Source: Melanopsichium pennsylvanicum
Taxonomy: Eukaryota; Basidiomycota; Ustilaginomycetes; Ustilaginales
NCBI GenBank assembly: GCA_900208305.1
Contig: OAPG01000001.1
Location: forward strand, 1,488,001 to 1,552,000
Direction: 5' to 3'
DNA: 64,000 nucleotides
Positions within the stretch are counted from its first letter, which is position 1. The number at the start of each line of letters is the position of its first letter. The notes beneath the pieces are model-generated. The model searched no databases, was not told where the DNA came from, and saw only the letters and a list, made by a program, of their open reading frames with translations. Made by a program: the position numbers and the translations under genes. Positions 41,484-52,200 of this stretch are shown here, piece by piece.

Positions 41484-43753
41484 GATCGAGTCGGACTCGG
41501 GCGACGTCTTATCGACAGGATTGGATCCGATGTATGCAAGCTTCGCTTTCTCGCAAGTACAAGCATATGTACAAGCACACGCACGAGCATGCCGACGCTT
41601 CTACGTGCATGAACAGGGAATGTGCGCTTGAGTTGATGCGGGGCAAAACGCAAGGAGGCAGGATTCCGTAGCAGCATAACAAAATAGACAACGTAAATGG
41701 CCGGCGAGCTGCGCGGCTAGCATTTGGTCGATGTTCGGCTCCGTAATTCGGAACGACGAATCCGGCGTACGACAGGTGATTTGTATTTTTATGTATTGCG
41801 AGATTCTGCATTGCAATACAACACAACATCGAGCACAGCGCAGAATCGAGGCTTTGGTAGAGTTGAACCGGTCCGAGCGATTCGCAAAACTTGGCAGAGC
41901 GCACTGACCCGGATCAGAGTGAGCAATAGGGTCAAGAGGATGCAGGGTCTGCGAAGAGTCAAAGATTTTTGTTGTCACGATGCTTGAGCAGCTTGTTGGG
42001 ATGAGAATAGGATGTGTGATACTGATACTCGCACAGGAAGCAGAGCTCACAGTCAGTCATTCAGGAAAAGCGTTTAGGCGGTCTTGCAAGGTTGCATATA
42101 CTGGATGTGGATCATCAAATTGTTCGAGAATTGTATGGGGATTGAGGAGAAGGCTGAACTGCAAGGCTCGGAGTAAAAAGGCTTGAATATTCAGGTCTAG
42201 TTTCGAAAGTATGCTGTTCGCCTGGAAGGTGAGCAGCAAATCTTGTTGTGTTGTCATTCATCCTGGCTTGTCTTTCGGCAAGCGGCATGGAAGACATCAG
42301 GATTTCTATTCCAGTACGACGAAGGAAGTTGTCCAAACCTTCCAAAAAGGGCTTTTTCTTGACATGCGCATGCACATACGCACCAACGCGTTCGGCTAAA
42401 GGGTTAAGCGCTGCCAGACCAGATGAAATCATCCCTCATCTGCCCGGAGAGCGACAAAGTCGACCATCACGTGCATGGCTCGGCGATTGAATCTACGCTA
42501 ACTTGTAGCGTTGCCACGCTTCGATGGAGATCGACCAGATGGATAAAAAGAAAGTTAGCGGACCAATTAATTTATGCACGGAAGGCCTGCAGTATCTGGT
42601 TGTCGTTCTTTTCCCAAGCTGATTCGGGTAGAACTACGCCATTGTTAAGGGTGCATGTGACAAATAACAGTATCGGAATCTAGTCAGGGAGCAATGGATG
42701 GAAGCGGTGTATCAAGCAGGATCGAAAGCAGATGAAACTGTCTCTGGATTTACCAGAAATTAATTCAAGGCCACGAGAATAGTTCTCTCTGAAAAGAATT
42801 TATCGAACAGCGGAGTCCGCAAATGGCCCCATTCCATGGAAATCACACCCCGAACTGAGTCTGTAAAGTCTTTCCTTTGCTTCAACCCACCTCCTCGGTT
42901 TGTCTGGCTGTCAAAACGGGTCCATGTTTCTCTACCTCTTGTTTCTGTTCATTCTTATTTTCGAGTTATCGAAATCAATTGCTGAGGACATTTATGATCG
43001 TATCTGGACGGGAAGGATAGATGGCAGTAATTTATGAACTGTGATCTTGGAACTAAGCGACCGGATTGCTGTTTGTTGTGAATTGACTGACGAGCCAGAA
43101 TCAGGTGACAAGCCGATGACATCTTCGGACTAATTCGCTGCCTCAGTCGGTACATCATGCTTGCCGAGCGCCTGTGGGTGCCGCACAAAGTAGCTACGAC
43201 GTTTTTTACGTCAATCTGCACCTTATGAGCACTACTAGGAATGCTATGCTGAACTGGGGCACGTTTCGGGACACTGACATGACACTAGATTCCCCAGTAT
43301 CACGTCTGGGGGCAGCTAACCAACACCAATTATGAGACGCTGTTGTGTCGGAAGCAATCCGGTGCTGTCTATATTCACACTATTCTGATTACTTTCCAAG
43401 CTACCTAATGTATAGTAAATTCCATTATTTACTATACCTTTTTGGCTCTTCGGAAGCGTTGCGAAGATTTTGACTCGGCACTGGCAAGATAATCAGCAGC
43501 TCTTGAATGAGTGGATGAGGCAATGTATATTTGTGGCTTTGACCTAAGAGTGCGGTGGTTGTGTCTTGCCTGGGCTTTAGTGGCAGACAAACATTTCGAA
43601 ATGATTAATTGAATAAATCAAAAGAGAAATTTCTTAGCAGAGATTTATCGTCCGTTGTCCAATAAGGCAAGCTGGAAAATTGCAGCAAATACTGTAAAAG
43701 AATCGGCCTTCTTGGTGAGCTCGCTTGGCCTCTACTGTATGCAACACACTCGC
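41484..43753. other. Gene-poor region before the retrotransposon nest
   Basis: About 2.3 kb. One minus-strand frame (42115-42432, 105 aa) has a balanced composition but no recognised domain, no clear promoter and no paralogue in the window, so I leave it uncalled. Base composition falls to more A/T than the gene-dense part. The copia element inserted at its right edge. Confidence 0.4.
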
Positions 43754-43758
43754 TTGTG

Positions 43759-44011
43759 CAGTTGTAGGGAATGCTATTATTGGCTATTGCGCTGCTGTGA
43801 TGGTATCGTATATACATGAGTTATGGCTTCGCTTGATCTAACTACTAAGCTAGCCGGGAGTTCTGAGCTGGCCGGAAATTGCCGGAAGCTTCAGCTCCGA
43901 GCTATTGGATCTGATTGGTCGGTCTAGGGACTATGTGTCAGTCGGGCTGGTAGTGGTTGGTTTGTTAGGTCTTTGTTGTGTAACGTCGGATCTTCATCGC
44001 GTCGCTTCAAC
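43759..44011 (-). repeat. Copia 3' LTR
   Basis: 253 bp, matching 56043-56295 with two substitutions. Its left boundary could be shifted by two bases because CA precedes GTTG on both sides. The pol stop codon at 44007-44009 lies inside it. Confidence 0.93.
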
Positions 44012-46858
44012 TGCCTCCCTCAACGGGCAAGATGGCTGGCCAACTTGGCCGTTGTCTCTGTGGCTGGATGAGACCCATGCCGTTTCTTGCCTTTCGCAGT
44101 GACTCCTTTCCCACCGGTTTTGTAAAGATGTCTGCTAGGTTGTCCGCTGTATTGATGTACTTGATATTAATTTTGCCGTCTTGCACGTTGTCTCGAATGA
44201 AGTGATATTTTGTGTTGATGTGTTTTAGCTTCCAATGTTGCTGTGGATCTTTGCTTACCTGTATGGTGCCGGTGTTGTCAGACAGGATTGTTGGTGTCCC
44301 TGTGTCAATTCCAATGGCCTTGAATAGTTGCTGAAAGAATAATATTTCTCTGGCTGCTTCCGTTGCTGCAACAAATTCTGCCTCTACTGCTGAAAGGGCT
44401 GTGCAGCGCTGTAGAGCAGATTTCCAAGCTACTAGGTTTCCGTGGACAAACACGGCCGATCCGGATGAGCTCTTTCTTTGAGTCATTGGGTCGCTGGCCC
44501 AGTTTGCGTCGCTATGTGCCAGTAACTGTTCTTCTTCCTTTCTTGAGCCATAGCGGAGACAAATGTCTTGCGTTTGATCGAGGTAATGTAGCACCTTTTG
44601 TGCTGCGTCGAAGTGTTCCTTCGATGGCCGTGTCATATATCGTGCAAGCACGCTAACAGCTTGTGAGATATCAGGTCGGGTACCGTTTGCTAACCACAGG
44701 AGCTTACCTACAATTTGTGGGTAAGCCTTTCGCTCCGCCGGGCTTGCAACTGTAGTGGGTACTGGGATATCTTGGAGTGGGACACTTGACTTCCTACGGC
44801 GTTTATCCAAGTGCTCTTCCAGGATTTGCTTGATGTATGCACTCTGTTCCATGTTGAGCGTTTTGGCCTGACGGTCCCTTGTTAGCTTTATTCCTAGGAA
44901 ATGTGATACTTCTTGGCCATCCTCCATCTTCCATCGTTGCTTGATTTCTTGCTTTATCTTGTTGACGGCCTCCAACTTGGGTGCAATGATCAGGGTGTCG
45001 TCTACGTAGATAACTACTATGGCAAAGTTGTCCCCTGTTCCCCTTGTGTATACGCACGGTGCGCAGTCCACTCGATGGAAGTTTGAACTGCGAAGGAACT
45101 TGTCAAACTCTAAGTGCCATTCCCTTCCGGACTGTTTTAAGCCGTATAAGCCTTTCTTGACAAGATACACCTTTCCTTCGGGTACATTTGACCCGTTAGG
45201 TGGTTTCATGTATATAACGTGCTTGAGTGTTGAGTTTAAGTAGGCCTGAGTTATATCGAGCTGGTGGGTCTCCCAATCACGCTCGACTGCTAGTGCTAGT
45301 AAGCCTCTGATTGCACTGACGGGTGCTACTGGAGCAAAAGTCTCCTCAAAGTCAATTCCTTCACGCTGTGTGAAACCCCTGGCAACCAGTCTTGCTTTGT
45401 GGCGGATGGGGATTCCATCTGCGTCCAGCTTGAGCCTAAGGATTATCCTGGAGTCTACGAGGTTCGCTCCCTCTGGCTTATCCACTATCTCCCAGGTTCC
45501 CATCGCTTCCAATCCTTCTAATTCCTTTCTGATGGCCTCATGCCACTGTTGGGCGTCATCGCCATTGAAAGCTTCCTTCAGCGTTGGTGTAAGGTTTAGC
45601 GTCGCTGACTGGGCTGAGCCAAGCAGCTTTTCCGCCCCCTTTGCCACAAACACCTTTCTTAGCAATCTCTCTGTATTTCCATTTGCCGTGTAGAGTTCTC
45701 CAAGGAGGTACTCGACTTCTTCTTCTTCGTGTTCTGTATTTTCTTCATTTTCTGCACTCTGCGTGTTTATCACTGGTACATCAATGTCTGGCTCCGATGT
45801 GGTTTCAAACTCCAATTCCGGGGGTTCTTCTGTATCATCATACGTATGTTCATCATCTTCGATCGTAAGGTGTTCAACGCCCGTGATCTTGGGGCTTTCG
45901 ACTTGCCTCCTTTGGTGCCATCCCTTTTGCTCGTGGAATGTTGCTGAGTTGCTCCATCGTATTGAGGGGCTATGATCCGGAGTGTAGAACCTCCATCCCT
46001 TGCGTTCTTCATCGTATCCCGCCATGATGCCAGGTATGGCTCTGACTCCGTACTTGCCAACATGGTCTTTCTTTGGTAGGTGGACCCAAGCAAGGCATCC
46101 AAATACGCGCAGTTGCTGTGCCAGCCCGTGGGCTGTTCTTTTGTAAAATTCTTCGTAGGGAATTTTGCCGGTAATCGATGGTGTCAGATTAATCGTGTGT
46201 GCTGCTGCTAGGACTGCGTAGGGCCATAGTTCTTTAGGAACCGCTCGCTGAAACATCATGGCACGTGTTTGCTCTTGTACCAATCTAATTGTTCACTCTG
46301 CCTTGCCGTTTTGCACGCTGGTGTGTGGTACAGTTCGTTGCCATTTGAAACCGATTTCCCTTTCCCATTGTATAGCCGAAAGGTTAAACCACTCTCCTCC
46401 GTTATCGCTACGCAGTTTCATTAATTTCTGTCCAGTAGCGCGTTTGGCAGCTGTTACCCAGTCCTTTAGTGCCTGCAATGCTTCCGACTTCGCTAATAAC
46501 GGCTTGACGTATACGTAAGACGAATAATCGTCAACAGCTACCAATGCAAAATGGTAATTCGGGTGGCCGCGTAGGTCTGTTAGGAGGTCGATATGTACTA
46601 GTTCGAGAGGGGCTGTGGTTGGTTCGATCTTTTTGCTGCTTGTCATTCTTGCCTTTGTTTGTTTTGCTTGGCTGCAGCAGTTGCAGTCTCTTGCTTCGTG
46701 ATATAGCTTTGTTTCTTTGCTTAGGTAGTGTTTTTGGATTTGCTTCGTCTTGTCTCTGCCTGGGTGGCCGAATCGCTCGTGCCAGAGCTTGCTGCTTGCT
46801 GTGTGTGTGCTGCTGATTTCTTCTTTGCTTGCTGTTGGCTTGTTCAATGCGACTGCTG
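44007..46858 (-). pseudogene. pol: Copia pol, 3' fragment (integrase, RT, RNase H) with a premature stop
   Basis: It begins with the GAG-pre-integrase zinc region (WHERFGHPGRDK, CNCC) and the integrase core (HIDLL, RSDNGGEW, catalytic Glu exactly 36 residues later). A TGA at 46293-46295 immediately follows that Glu, where the conserved family motif has Arg, so a CGA-to-TGA change is the likely cause. The frame then continues without interruption for 758 codons: the integrase C-terminal part, reverse transcriptase (SAIRGLLALAVERDWETHQLDI, YVDDTLII) and RNase H (SDANWASD, KLKHINTKYHFIRD) to the 3' LTR. Confidence 0.9.
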
Positions 46859-46860
46859 TG

Positions 46861-47290
46861 TGTTAAGGCTGTAGGGTCTAGATACCGCGGGCGGCTACAG
46901 CCGGGATGGAGGCTACGGGTACGGAGAGGTCGTAGGCGGGGCGACACAGGCGGTCGGGGGTCAGAGCACACTACTGCGTTGCTATAGAGCTAACTAAGTA
47001 ATACATGCGACGAGGTCCGGAGGCAACCTCGTGTCAGGCGGGGGCAGGGTGGTAAGGTACAGGAACTATCGGTCACTTCCCACCGCGGCGTTACAATGTT
47101 AGGTTGCCGACGGTCATATCCTACGTACGGAGGGGCCAGCCGCGGTTGGGCGGTAGGAGGATCGTGTCAGGCCGACCGCTCCGCTGCGAGGGGTCCGGAG
47201 AGGGTCGGTCGGGGCCCAATCACGACGATCGCTCAATCGGGAGGGGGGCCGAGCACCCCCTCTTTGGACTCCGGTTGGTAGGCACTAACA
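46861..47290 (-). repeat. Gypsy 3' LTR
   Basis: 430 bp. A GGGGGG-rich purine tract (coding strand of 47291-47310) abuts it inside the element and could serve as the plus-strand primer. Confidence 0.95.
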
Positions 47291-47523
47291 TTACCCCCCG
47301 GTTCAGGCCGGCTGGTCCCCAGGCGGCTGATAGGACAGGAGGGCGAGGGGGGTCGTACTCCCTCAACCTTAATCCGCGCCAGGGGCGCCTCTCTGTACAA
47401 GTTGCGACGCTCGTCTCGGCAATTTAATCGCGGATGCGCAGCAATGAGGCAATACCACCCACAATGCCTTGGACCGGCGGAATTGACTGTGCGCCATTGC
47501 TCGTGCGTAGCTATCGAGGAGGG

Positions 47524-47530
47524 ATATAAG
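47524..47530 (+). promoter_or_regulatory. TATA-like box of the antisense accessory gene
   Basis: ATATAAG about 65 bp upstream of the chosen ATG, followed by a pyrimidine-rich leader. It lies inside the element, about 235 bp from the LTR, so the gene would have a promoter separate from the LTR. Confidence 0.45.
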
Positions 47531-47594
47531 GATGGGGTTCAACGGGTCTTCCTTCTCGATTTCCCCCATTCTTCCCCATTCTTTTTTTTCCGCA

Positions 47595-49049
47595 ATGTCG
47601 TCGCCACCAGCAGACGCTTCCTTGGATTGTCTTTTTTTTGCAATGTCGTCGTCACCAGTAGACGCTCCCATGGATTCCCCGGCCGACAACCCGTCGGCCG
47701 GTGTCAGTACCGTTCCCCCTCCATCGCCTACGTCCGCGACGGCGGCAGCGTCGGCAACAGCAGCAGCAGCAACAACAACAACAGCACCAACAACAACAAC
47801 AACGTTACCCGCTTCCGGAGGTGAGTCGATCGTGGTTCCGTCGTGATTCGGTTGCAGATGGGGGCCCAGAGGGCCTGACAACCACCGGTCGGTGCCGTGG
47901 AATGGGTTACTGACGTTTGTTCCCTCCCCCTTGTTTTGATTACGACAGATCGGCCGTCGGAGACCTCCGCTGGTCCCATCCGGGGGGTGCGCCGTTCTCC
48001 GCGTGCTCACCTTTCCCGGGGGGCCAACTCGGGCCGTCGCAAGCGCGCCGTGCGTCAACAGTCTGCCGATCCGTTGGCCATTCCTTCCTCTGCATCGACC
48101 AACACTTCCCTCGTCCTGGCGCCCCGGAATTCGATGCCGTGGTCGCGTCCTTCGGTTCCCATCGAGATCACTCCGGAACTCGTTGGTGATGGTAAGTATT
48201 TGTTCCATTGCTGTGTTGATTGGGATCGCTACTGACGTTTGTGTTTCCGTGGCCGATACGACAGACCTTGCCCCGCTATGGGCCGAGACGTGGGGCGATT
48301 GCTACGGCTGCGTATGCGCCGGCGTTGCCTGTGAGCGGGCAGGAGGCAATCTCCGCTGCCGTCGGTGTCAGGGGCAGCACGGGCAACCCTGCGACGCGGA
48401 TATGCGCGGTACGTATTTCCGTCGGGCGTCTGTCGCGATGTCCTGGGTGGTCGGCTGACTCTTGTTCCTCCTTTTGTTTTCCTCGACAGTCCCACCACTT
48501 GGTGGCGCCCAAGGTCCCCTCCGAATGAGGGTTTACGCGTGCTTGCTTGAGAGGTGGAGGTCCGGAGGGGTCGGTCGGCGTCGCCGCCCCCACCCCAACG
48601 TCAGGTTGTCGCTGAGGACACTTGGCGAGATCCCAGAGGAGGAGGAGGAACTGAGGGAGGAGGTGGCTCGGGTGGGCGCGGTGGGTCGGGAGCGGGAGGC
48701 GGCTCGCAAGCAAGCTAGGTCTCGCCCCGACCGTCCAGCCGAGGCTGCCCGAGAGCGGCGTCGCACTCGGGCGCGGGCCCAAGGCCAGCCGGGGGAGTCC
48801 GCTACGGGCCTGGGGGACCTGGGTGCGGCCGTAAGGCGTGCCGAGTCCCTCTTCCACGGGGTGCAGGAGGGGACTGAGTTATTACAACAGGGGCTGGCCG
48901 ACGTGGCTGCGCTGTTGCTGACAGAGTCGCTGAGGACCGGCAGCGAGCGAGAGCTCCGCCGGATCAGCGAGATCCAGCAACTGTCGCAGAACACGCGACA
49001 GCAGGTGGACGTGGTCTGGGCGTGGTTGGAGGGCTTCCTGAGGGACTAG
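47595..49049 (+). CDS. Antisense four-exon accessory gene inside the gypsy element
   Basis: Exons 47595-47820, 47949-48191, 48265-48408 and 48490-49049 give 390 aa. All introns are GT..CGACAG with a CTGAC branch-like site, all are phase 1, and each join keeps the frame open. The N-terminus is Ser/Ala/Thr/Pro-rich (a poly-Ala/Thr run). Exon 2 encodes a basic Arg-rich segment (RGVRRSPRAHLSRGANSGRRKRAV). Exon 3 encodes a Cys cluster (CYGCVCAG, then ACERAGG, then CRRCQGQHGQPC; C-x2-C-x-C-x4-C-x8-C-x2-C-x6-C), probably zinc-binding. Exon 4 encodes long charged helices (EEEEELREEVARVGAVGRERE) and a terminal helix (ISEIQQLSQNTRQQVD). Earlier in-frame Mets exist at 47532; 47595 was chosen because a TATA-like box lies at 47524. 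Transcription converges with pol (183 bp between stops). No family recognised; nucleic-acid or protein binding is a guess. Confidence 0.7.
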
Positions 49050-49232
49050 CCCCGGGGCCCCTCCTCGAATGCATTTGTTTTCTTTTCTGTCGCTTGCGTG
49101 TGTGTGTGTCCGTGTGTGGGAGTGGGGGTGAGGGGAGCCCGACCGGGTCTCCCACCCCAGAGGTTGGGGACCGGAGGGGTTTTGGCTCCGGCGGGGGGGT
49201 CTCCCGACGGCGACCGTCGCTCGTATCCGTGC

Positions 49233-52200
49233 CTAACGCCGGGTAGGGGCCGGCTTGGTCGGGTTTGCGGCGTGGTACGCAGCGACCAGATCCGGGGCGC
49301 GGTCCACGTCTTCCGCCGGGACCCAGCTTGGGGGGTACCCTACCCAGGAGACCTTGTACTGTAGGCGTCCGGCGCGGCGGCGGGAGTCCAATACGCCCTC
49401 GACTTCGAAATTGGCGTAGTCGTCCTCCAGAGTAGTTGGTTGGGGGGCGTCGCTGGACTCCCTGACTCCGTCGGGGTATGGCTCCAGCATCTGTACGTGA
49501 AAGACGGGATGGACCTTCCACGACGGAGGCAGGAGGAGTCGGTAGGCTCGGTCGCTAATCACCTCGTCGACTTTGAACGGGCCAGCGAGGGGGTTGGAGA
49601 GCTTGTGGGAGGGTCGGTCGCTGCGGAGGTGCTTGGTACGGAGGAGCACCAGGTCCCCCCGGCGGAACGAGACGTCGCTCCTGCAACGGTTAAACCACTT
49701 CGCGACGGCAAGGTTGGCTTTGGCGATGGCGTCCTGGCACACCCGCACTTTATCCGCCGACGGAACGTTGGAGGTGGCCGGGGGGATGGAGGGGTGTGCC
49801 CGAGGTGCAAATGTGAAGCAAGCTATAGCCGGGGCGATGGTTGTGGTCGCCGACGGTCTTTGGTTCAGCGCGAGCTGGGCTGTCGGCAGGAGGGTTGCCC
49901 AGCCGCTGTGGTCGTAGGCCGTATAGAAGCGGAGGAACAACTCCAGCGTCTGGTTGGCTCGCTCGGTCTGGCCATTTGTTTGAGGGTGGTAGGCCGACAA
50001 GTAAGACCCTTTAATCCGGAGGGCCCGGAGGAGTTCCGTCCAAACGGAAGCTACAAACGTGGTTCCTCGGTCAGATACAATGGTGTCCGGGAGGCCAAAG
50101 TATGAAAAGACGTAGCGGTGGAGCTGGTACGCCAAAGTCTCCGCTGTATCGGTTTTGTTTGCAGGAATGAAGACCACAAACTTGGTGAGGCGGTCGACGA
50201 CTAAGAGAATGGAGTTGTAGGTGGTGCCGTTGGCAAGGGAGGGCGGGAGGTCAGTGATGTGGTCCATGGTAATAGTGGACCACGGCCGATCGGGAGGGAC
50301 CAACAGGAGAAGGTAGCCGTGGGGTTTGTGACGGGGGTGTTTTGCCCTTCGGCAGGCCGCGCAAGAGGCGACATAGCTGTTGGTGTCCTGCACCATGGTT
50401 GGCCAGTAAAAACGTTGACGCATGAGATGGAGGGTCGTCTTGCGGCCAGGATGTCCCGCCGTAGGGTGGTCGTGCAGTAGGTGGAGTGCCTTGTCCCGTA
50501 ATTGGGGTGGCAGGTAGACGTGACCCTCTGTGGTGTACGGGACACCATCGCGGACGGCAACGTTTGGGGGGAGGTTGGCCGCTTTCCGGAGGGTTTCGAT
50601 CCACTCCGTAGGCAGGGGGTCCAAGGAGTGTACGCCGGCTGCCCTTGCAAACAAGTTTGCAGGGAGGAGAGTGGCTTGGTTGGCGGGGTCTGGGCGCGAC
50701 GGTCCGTCGGGGAACAAGTCGTGCCGGCGACTCAGAGCGTCGGGGCGGACGGCCTCCTTACCTGGACGGTAGTGGAGGACGAAGTCGAACTCAGCCAGGT
50801 CGGCTTGCCAGCGGGCTTGGCGACGGTTGAGTTGTCGCTTCATCTGAAAATACTGGAGCGCCTGGTGGTCGGTGTAAATGAGGAACGGTCGGGTGAGGCC
50901 ATGGAGGTAGTGTCTCCAAGCGCCGCAGGCGTCTACGATAGCCAGGAGTTCCTTGTCGTGGATTTCGTAGTTACGCTCCGCCGGGATCATCTTTCGCGAC
51001 CAGTATGCCACAGGATGGAGGGTATGCGAGCGGCTGTTGGGCTCGGCGCTCGCGTCGGCGCCCGGCTGTGGGTGCCACTGCGACAGCACGGCGGCTACCA
51101 CAGCATCGCTCGCGTCTGTTTCAACGACGGTGTAGAGCGTTGGAGAGAAGTGCCGGAGGATAGGGGCAGAGGTGAACGCTTCTTTCAGCCGGTTGAAGGC
51201 TGCCGTTGCTTCTGGGGGCAGATCTACCTTTCCGGAGGCTCCTCCTTTCAGGAGGTTGGTGAGGGGGGCCGCTACACGAGAATAGTGGCGGATGAAGCGA
51301 CGGTAGAAGTTGGCAAATCCGAGGAAGACTTGGATCTGTCGGATCGACTGTGGTGGCGGCCACTCCAAGACTGTACTGACCTTGGTCGGGTCCATGGAGA
51401 GGCCGTCGGGACTGACGAGGTAGCCGAGGAACTCGACGGAGTCGGTGGGGAATTCGCATTTGTCCGGAGCGCAATACAGCTGATGCTTCCGTAATCGATC
51501 CAACACTTGGCAGACGTGGTGGTGGTGGTTGGCCTCGTTGTCGGAGAAGACTAGGATGTCGTCCAGATATACGATGACGGACACGTCTAAGAGATCCGAC
51601 AGCACGTGGTTCATGAGCCGTTGGAAGGTCGCCGGAGCGTTGCAGAGGCCGAACGGCATGACGAGGTATCCGTAGCTGCCGTAGCGCGTGCGGAATGCGG
51701 TCTTCCATTCGTGGCCGGGGGCGATCCGGAGGAGGTTGTAGGCACCCTTCAGGTCGAATTTAGTGAAGATCTTGGCCGTCGCCAGCCGATCAAGGTGTTC
51801 GGAGATGAGGGGGATCGGGTAGCGATCCTTGACGGTGATGGCATTGAGGGCGCGGTAGTCCACACACGGCCGGAGGCGACCGTCCTTCTTTGGTACAAAA
51901 AGGAGGGGCGCGGCAGCTTGGCTACTCGACGGTCGGATGAAGCCAATGGCCTGCATCTTCCGGAGGTAGTTCCGGAGCTCCTCTTGTTTGCGGTGCGACA
52001 GTGAGTAGAGTGCGCCGTAGGGAGGGGTTTTGCCAGCCTCCAGGTTGATCTCGTGGTCGTGTGGGCGGTGGGGAGGCAATTGGTTGGCCCTCTCGGCGTC
52101 GAAGACGTCGGCGTACTCGCGGTACTCTGGCGGTAGGACGGCGAGGTCGGTCGCGGAAGCTCGGAGGGGCAGTAGCTCCTCTTCCGGTTCTGGGAGGACC

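Noticed and set aside
42115..42432. 105-codon minus-strand frame in the gene-poor region
   Set aside because: Protein-like composition but no domain, promoter or paralogue; RNA evidence would be needed.
47369..48857. Minus-strand open frames (279 and 193 aa) opposite the antisense accessory gene
   Set aside because: They overlap each other and the exons and introns of the plus-strand gene, show no pol-like or env-like domain, and are explained by high GC content.
50502..51494. 330-codon plus-strand frame inside gypsy pol
   Set aside because: It is the complement of conserved reverse transcriptase and RNase H sequence; no domain of its own.
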